Below are positions 7,101 to 8,563 of a stretch of DNA of 8,563 nucleotides, piece after piece. Where the stretch lies: contig JBEPWQ010000153.1 in assembly GCA_041642315.1 (NCBI GenBank), positions 1 through 8,563 of the forward strand. Direction: 5' to 3'. Position numbers and translations under genes: made by a program. The notes below the pieces were generated by a model. That model did no database searches and was not told the origin of the DNA. It saw only the letters and a program-made list of their open reading frames with translations. The DNA is from JAABSQ01 sp041642315 (GTDB lineage: Bacteria; Desulfobacterota; Desulfobacteria; Desulfobacterales; Desulfococcaceae). Position 1 is the stretch's first letter. Each line of letters opens with the position of its first letter.

Positions 7101-8365
7101 GGATTCAGTTTGATCAGTTCCAGCCAGATGCGGATATTCTGGATGTGTGCGAGGTTGACCCGAATCTGCCAGTCATTCCCCACCCCGCCGATTCTGGGCG
7201 GCTGGAAACCGAGGTCGCTTACTCCGCTGATAAAGAACTTGATCAGATCGCTCTCGTCGGTCTCATAAACCCCTCGGCCCATGTTCAATACACAATTGAG
7301 AGCAGTGGCCGGAAACTCCCGGGTGCGGTCTTTCAGAATGGAAAAGGTTTTATCGATAAGCTTCTCGACATTGATGTATTTTTCATGGTTGATGAGCCAT
7401 CCCAGAGTGCGGTTGATATCCCGAAGCGCTTCTTCATGGATTTGTGTAAGCCCGGTGATATTCATAATGTGAAAGAGAAAAATCACCTTCCATTGATTCC
7501 CCTGTGTCTGATCGACACCCGCCCTCAGCAAAATTTGAGGAATTTCCCGATAGGTTTCCACAAACCGATTGTATCCGGGCAGTGTGAGCAGTTGGCTGAG
7601 TTGAAACAAGGAACCGTTTTTTCCGGACGGGGCGGTTTTCAGATACCGGATATCACTCAAATGGCGGTTCAGCTCCCGAAGTTTCGCATGAGAAATGCCC
7701 TTGAAGATTTCCGCCAGCCGCCCCCGGTTTTCGATCCGGTCGACCCCCTTCTCGAACCACTCGAGGGGGTCGACTTCGCTCAGCCAGTAGTCGTAGGTAT
7801 GTTGAAAATACCGGATCAGGAGACGATTCAGCTCTTTCAGGTCCAGGGACATCTTCGAGGTGTAATAGATCAGCTCTTCCCCCAGTTTGGCCATGCGGTA
7901 ATAGCTTTTGACAAACAGGAAAAAGGCATCGCCCTCCATCTCGGTGATTCGAATGAATGCCCGGTTCAGCACCGGCATGAACATCTCGATATGAGACGGG
8001 CCGGTCTCCTTGATCATCTTCTGGAGAAACAGCAGGAGATTGTCCACCGCGTCGGTGCGAATCTCGATGGAAGCGTCGGAATCAATCACCCTGGTGAAGA
8101 TCTCTACGAACAGATCTGCCGCTTCCGGCCCTTCGGAATGGTCTTTGATCAGGTGGAAATAATTGAGGCAGTATCCCCGGGCCTCGCCGACGATGAACTG
8201 AAGGTTTTTGCGCGGATGGGACAATTCTTTGAGGAAGGTGGTGACGCCTTCGGTCAGGCCGTAATACTTGGACATCGCCTTCTGGATCGGCTCGTACTTC
8301 GAATCGATCTCCACATCCACGTGGTAACTGGCGAGGTTGACTTCAAGGGCTTTGGATTGGATCAC
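4151..8365 (-). CDS. Giant PPDK-like dikinase: long helical N-terminus, ATP-grasp, phosphohistidine domain, no PEP barrel
   Basis: This 1404-residue protein ends in the first two functional domains of pyruvate phosphate dikinase. The ATP-grasp domain covers about 905-1262. It contains LGNKGHNL (K922, matching the ATP-binding lysine of PPDK), SVRSGSSISQPGMMDT (R994), FAWDNYRRFIQCYG, DWGTAVTVQTMVYGN, NQGEDVVSG (Q1178) and VLQSRN (Q1253, R1255). The swivelling domain covers about 1275-1395. It carries LTARGGGTSHAAVVAH with H1344 as the phosphorylated histidine; PPDK normally has GGMTSHAA. The sequence stops where this domain ends, so the C-terminal PEP/pyruvate TIM barrel is missing. Residues 1 to about 900 match no family I know. 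They are rich in predicted helices, with a notable motif IPSMYGSYHE at 700-709. Expected chemistry is ATP plus phosphate to phosphohistidine, AMP and PPi; the final acceptor is unknown. The start is GTG at 8365, five bases after AAAGGAGG; an ATG at 8369 is out of frame. Alternatives are a barrel supplied in trans, or a rifampin-phosphotransferase-like logic with an unknown acceptor. The dikinase domains are certain; the function is not. Confidence 0.92.
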   Translation of the reverse strand: MIQSKALEVNLASYHVDVEIDSKYEPIQKAMSKYYGLTEGVTTFLKELSHPRKNLQFIVGEARGYCLNYFHLIKDHSEGPEAADLFVEIFTRVIDSDASIEIRTDAVDNLLLFLQKMIKETGPSHIEMFMPVLNRAFIRITEMEGDAFFLFVKSYYRMAKLGEELIYYTSKMSLDLKELNRLLIRYFQHTYDYWLSEVDPLEWFEKGVDRIENRGRLAEIFKGISHAKLRELNRHLSDIRYLKTAPSGKNGSLFQLSQLLTLPGYNRFVETYREIPQILLRAGVDQTQGNQWKVIFLFHIMNITGLTQIHEEALRDINRTLGWLINHEKYINVEKLIDKTFSILKDRTREFPATALNCVLNMGRGVYETDESDLIKFFISGVSDLGFQPPRIGGVGNDWQIRVNLAHIQNIRIWLELIKLNPKWSTRLLSDLIIYLSVCGVFIKDTDLFPRDITNLLNSDIRPVYNLVKQLARLMPVFFNDIGAEGELRDISTDLDEITQRKDLLIHFLRKQAHVESSNRVVGFIEATLRFWRTADPEHVEPFVPPNIFDQIEAGSPYVKGVHRLMIHLETERGIQVPEGLLNLDEATLREYLEEVPEVPERDAERMLLIVRFYRLLHQKYNLALNPDTAGDMGGYLAQLKAEAFPSLDKLQSALKEPDLNRRLPLLLDYLELLKELILSEQTYEVREDIYKKRHFTVDIPSMYGSYHEVKFDAMGLTFRIESLVNVYFDEIVNRLDLTLITKETFYQIHDLLKLFNRALKLDGISSVEIESQLELLAHSLAARGFTFTQYLDIFKGFARAVTNVINDYFNNIHENNLNRILSRIPREWILDKYLGSDDLDDPEKMKHRISEVFLREKIALSLGLQQLDQLLSQVLKTLFHQSYRLPDEKLRLLLNYDPQRAMTSITEPENRAIGIIHLGNKGHNLVKLDRLGFPVPPGFIITTEVFRCREIVEHYPPAEQNFKEQIAWHISTLEKLTDKRFGDPKNPLLFSVRSGSSISQPGMMDTFLDVGINDHIAAGLAEKNGNPWFAWDNYRRFIQCYGMSFDLKRDDFDAVMGDFKKKCGVPFKRDFSGDQMRDLALAYKDLVRDSGIDLLEDPFDQLLVTIKKVLNSWESAKAKAYRKIIGISDDWGTAVTVQTMVYGNISPFSGSGVFFTHNPKWSEDDIRLWGDFTVGNQGEDVVSGLVTTLPISLIQQQNEMRNTDVTLETHFPDIYKTLKEWASELIYKKGWSPQEVEFTFESPGKKDLYVLQSRNMSIRERKKYFAFDPEGVEGAVLLGNGVGVSGGAMSGRAVFTLGEIDKWRKLEPNTHLILLRADTVPDDIREINAADGILTARGGGTSHAAVVAHRLGKTCVVGCGTMVCDEKGKKSYFGEQRIESGDFLSINGQDGTVYQGFMKVKET

Positions 8366-8370
8366 CCATT

Positions 8371-8378
8371 CCTCCTTT
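8371..8378 (-). promoter_or_regulatory. Strong Shine-Dalgarno site that fixes the GTG start of the dikinase-like gene
   Basis: AAAGGAGG on the minus strand is a near-perfect complement to the 16S rRNA 3' end. It lies five bases before the GTG at 8365, an optimal spacing. The nearby ATG at 8369 is only one base from it and in the wrong frame, so the GTG is the better start. Confidence 0.8.
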
Positions 8379-8401
8379 ATTGCAGGTTCCCATAATCATT
8401 A

Positions 8402-8430
8402 ATAATATCAAAGACAACACCGTTTTTCAA
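8402..8430 (-). promoter_or_regulatory. Extended -10 promoter for the dikinase-like gene and gap
   Basis: On the minus strand, TTGAAA (8425-8430) is followed after 17 bases by TATTAT (8402-8407), which is preceded by TGA, giving an extended -10. Five of six bases match consensus in the -10 and four or more in the -35. Transcription would begin near 8395, with a leader of about 30 bases holding the strong ribosome-binding site. It is the best promoter in the window. Confidence 0.65.
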
Positions 8431-8515
8431 GGTATTTGCGGTAAAAAGCCGGCGAGAAGAAGGACATGAATCGAACGGCTGACACGGCTCTCAGGTAAAA
8501 ACGAACATTTGTAGA

Positions 8516-8543
8516 ATATTACCATCAAAAGACGGAATTTCAA
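8516..8543 (-). promoter_or_regulatory. Second, upstream candidate promoter for the same transcript
   Basis: A second TTGAAA (8538-8543) is followed after 16 bases by TAATAT (8516-8521), preceded by TGG. It has the same orientation as the promoter at 8402-8430, about 110 bases upstream. Match quality is moderate. No gene is seen between the two, so it would give a longer leader for the same operon. Confidence 0.3.
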
Positions 8544-8563
8544 GCCATTTTTACCCGGCTAAA

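Larger units (their letters stand above)
8366..8563. other. Upstream region of the dikinase-like operon, no gene seen
   Basis: These 198 bases are more AT-rich than the coding regions around them and hold the ribosome-binding site and two promoter candidates described separately. The octamer GGTAAAAA occurs at 8440-8447 and 8494-8501, and in reverse orientation at 8548-8555. No open frame with coding character, tRNA or recognisable riboswitch fold is apparent. The neighbouring gene beyond the right edge is not visible. Confidence 0.5.

Noticed and set aside
6512..8395. Long plus-strand open frame (627 codons) opposite the dikinase-like gene
   Set aside because: It is antisense to a gene with clear domain matches. 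Its translation has biased, domain-free composition, and long antisense frames are common in GC-rich DNA.

Overview
The window reads as chromosomal DNA of a GC-rich bacterium with ordinary housekeeping content. Three things suggest a Desulfobacterota (former deltaproteobacterial, Desulfosarcina/Desulfococcus-like) sulfate reducer: the style of the small winged-helix protein, the long GAPDH, and the very large PPDK-like protein beside it. That placement comes from family memory and was not searched. No mobile element, CRISPR array, tRNA or rRNA was seen, and there is no gene-free stretch longer than about 200 bases.

Layout from left to right. (1) Bases 1-1274, minus strand: the N-terminal 424 residues of a PreP/Cym1-type M16C zinc peptidase, cut by the window's left edge. 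(2) Bases 1396-1779, minus: a 127-residue basic protein with a short predicted coiled coil and a C-terminal winged-helix-like domain. It lies 121 bases upstream of the peptidase in the same direction. (3) Bases 1780-1969: a divergent promoter region. (4) Bases 1970-2821, plus: rsmA/ksgA, the 16S rRNA adenine dimethyltransferase. Its 3' end holds a perfect 11-bp inverted repeat that reaches into the short gap before the convergent gene. (5) Bases 2855-4114, minus: a 419-residue divergent glyceraldehyde-3-phosphate dehydrogenase. (6) Bases 4151-8365, minus: a 1404-residue protein whose last 500 residues are the ATP-grasp and phosphohistidine swivelling domains of pyruvate phosphate dikinase. About 900 residues of unrecognised, largely helical sequence precede them, and the PEP/pyruvate TIM barrel is absent. 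(7) Bases 8366-8563: its upstream region, with a good extended -10 promoter and a second candidate upstream.

The most interesting unit is the minus-strand pair formed by the barrel-less dikinase and the atypical GAPDH. They are 36 bases apart and probably form one transcript from the promoter at 8402-8430. The dikinase keeps the residues needed to make a phosphohistidine from ATP but carries no recognisable domain to pass the phosphate to pyruvate. Its acceptor, and whether the long N-terminal region binds it, is the open question. The neighbouring GAPDH hints at a role in lower glycolysis/gluconeogenesis or its control, but that is inference from gene order only.
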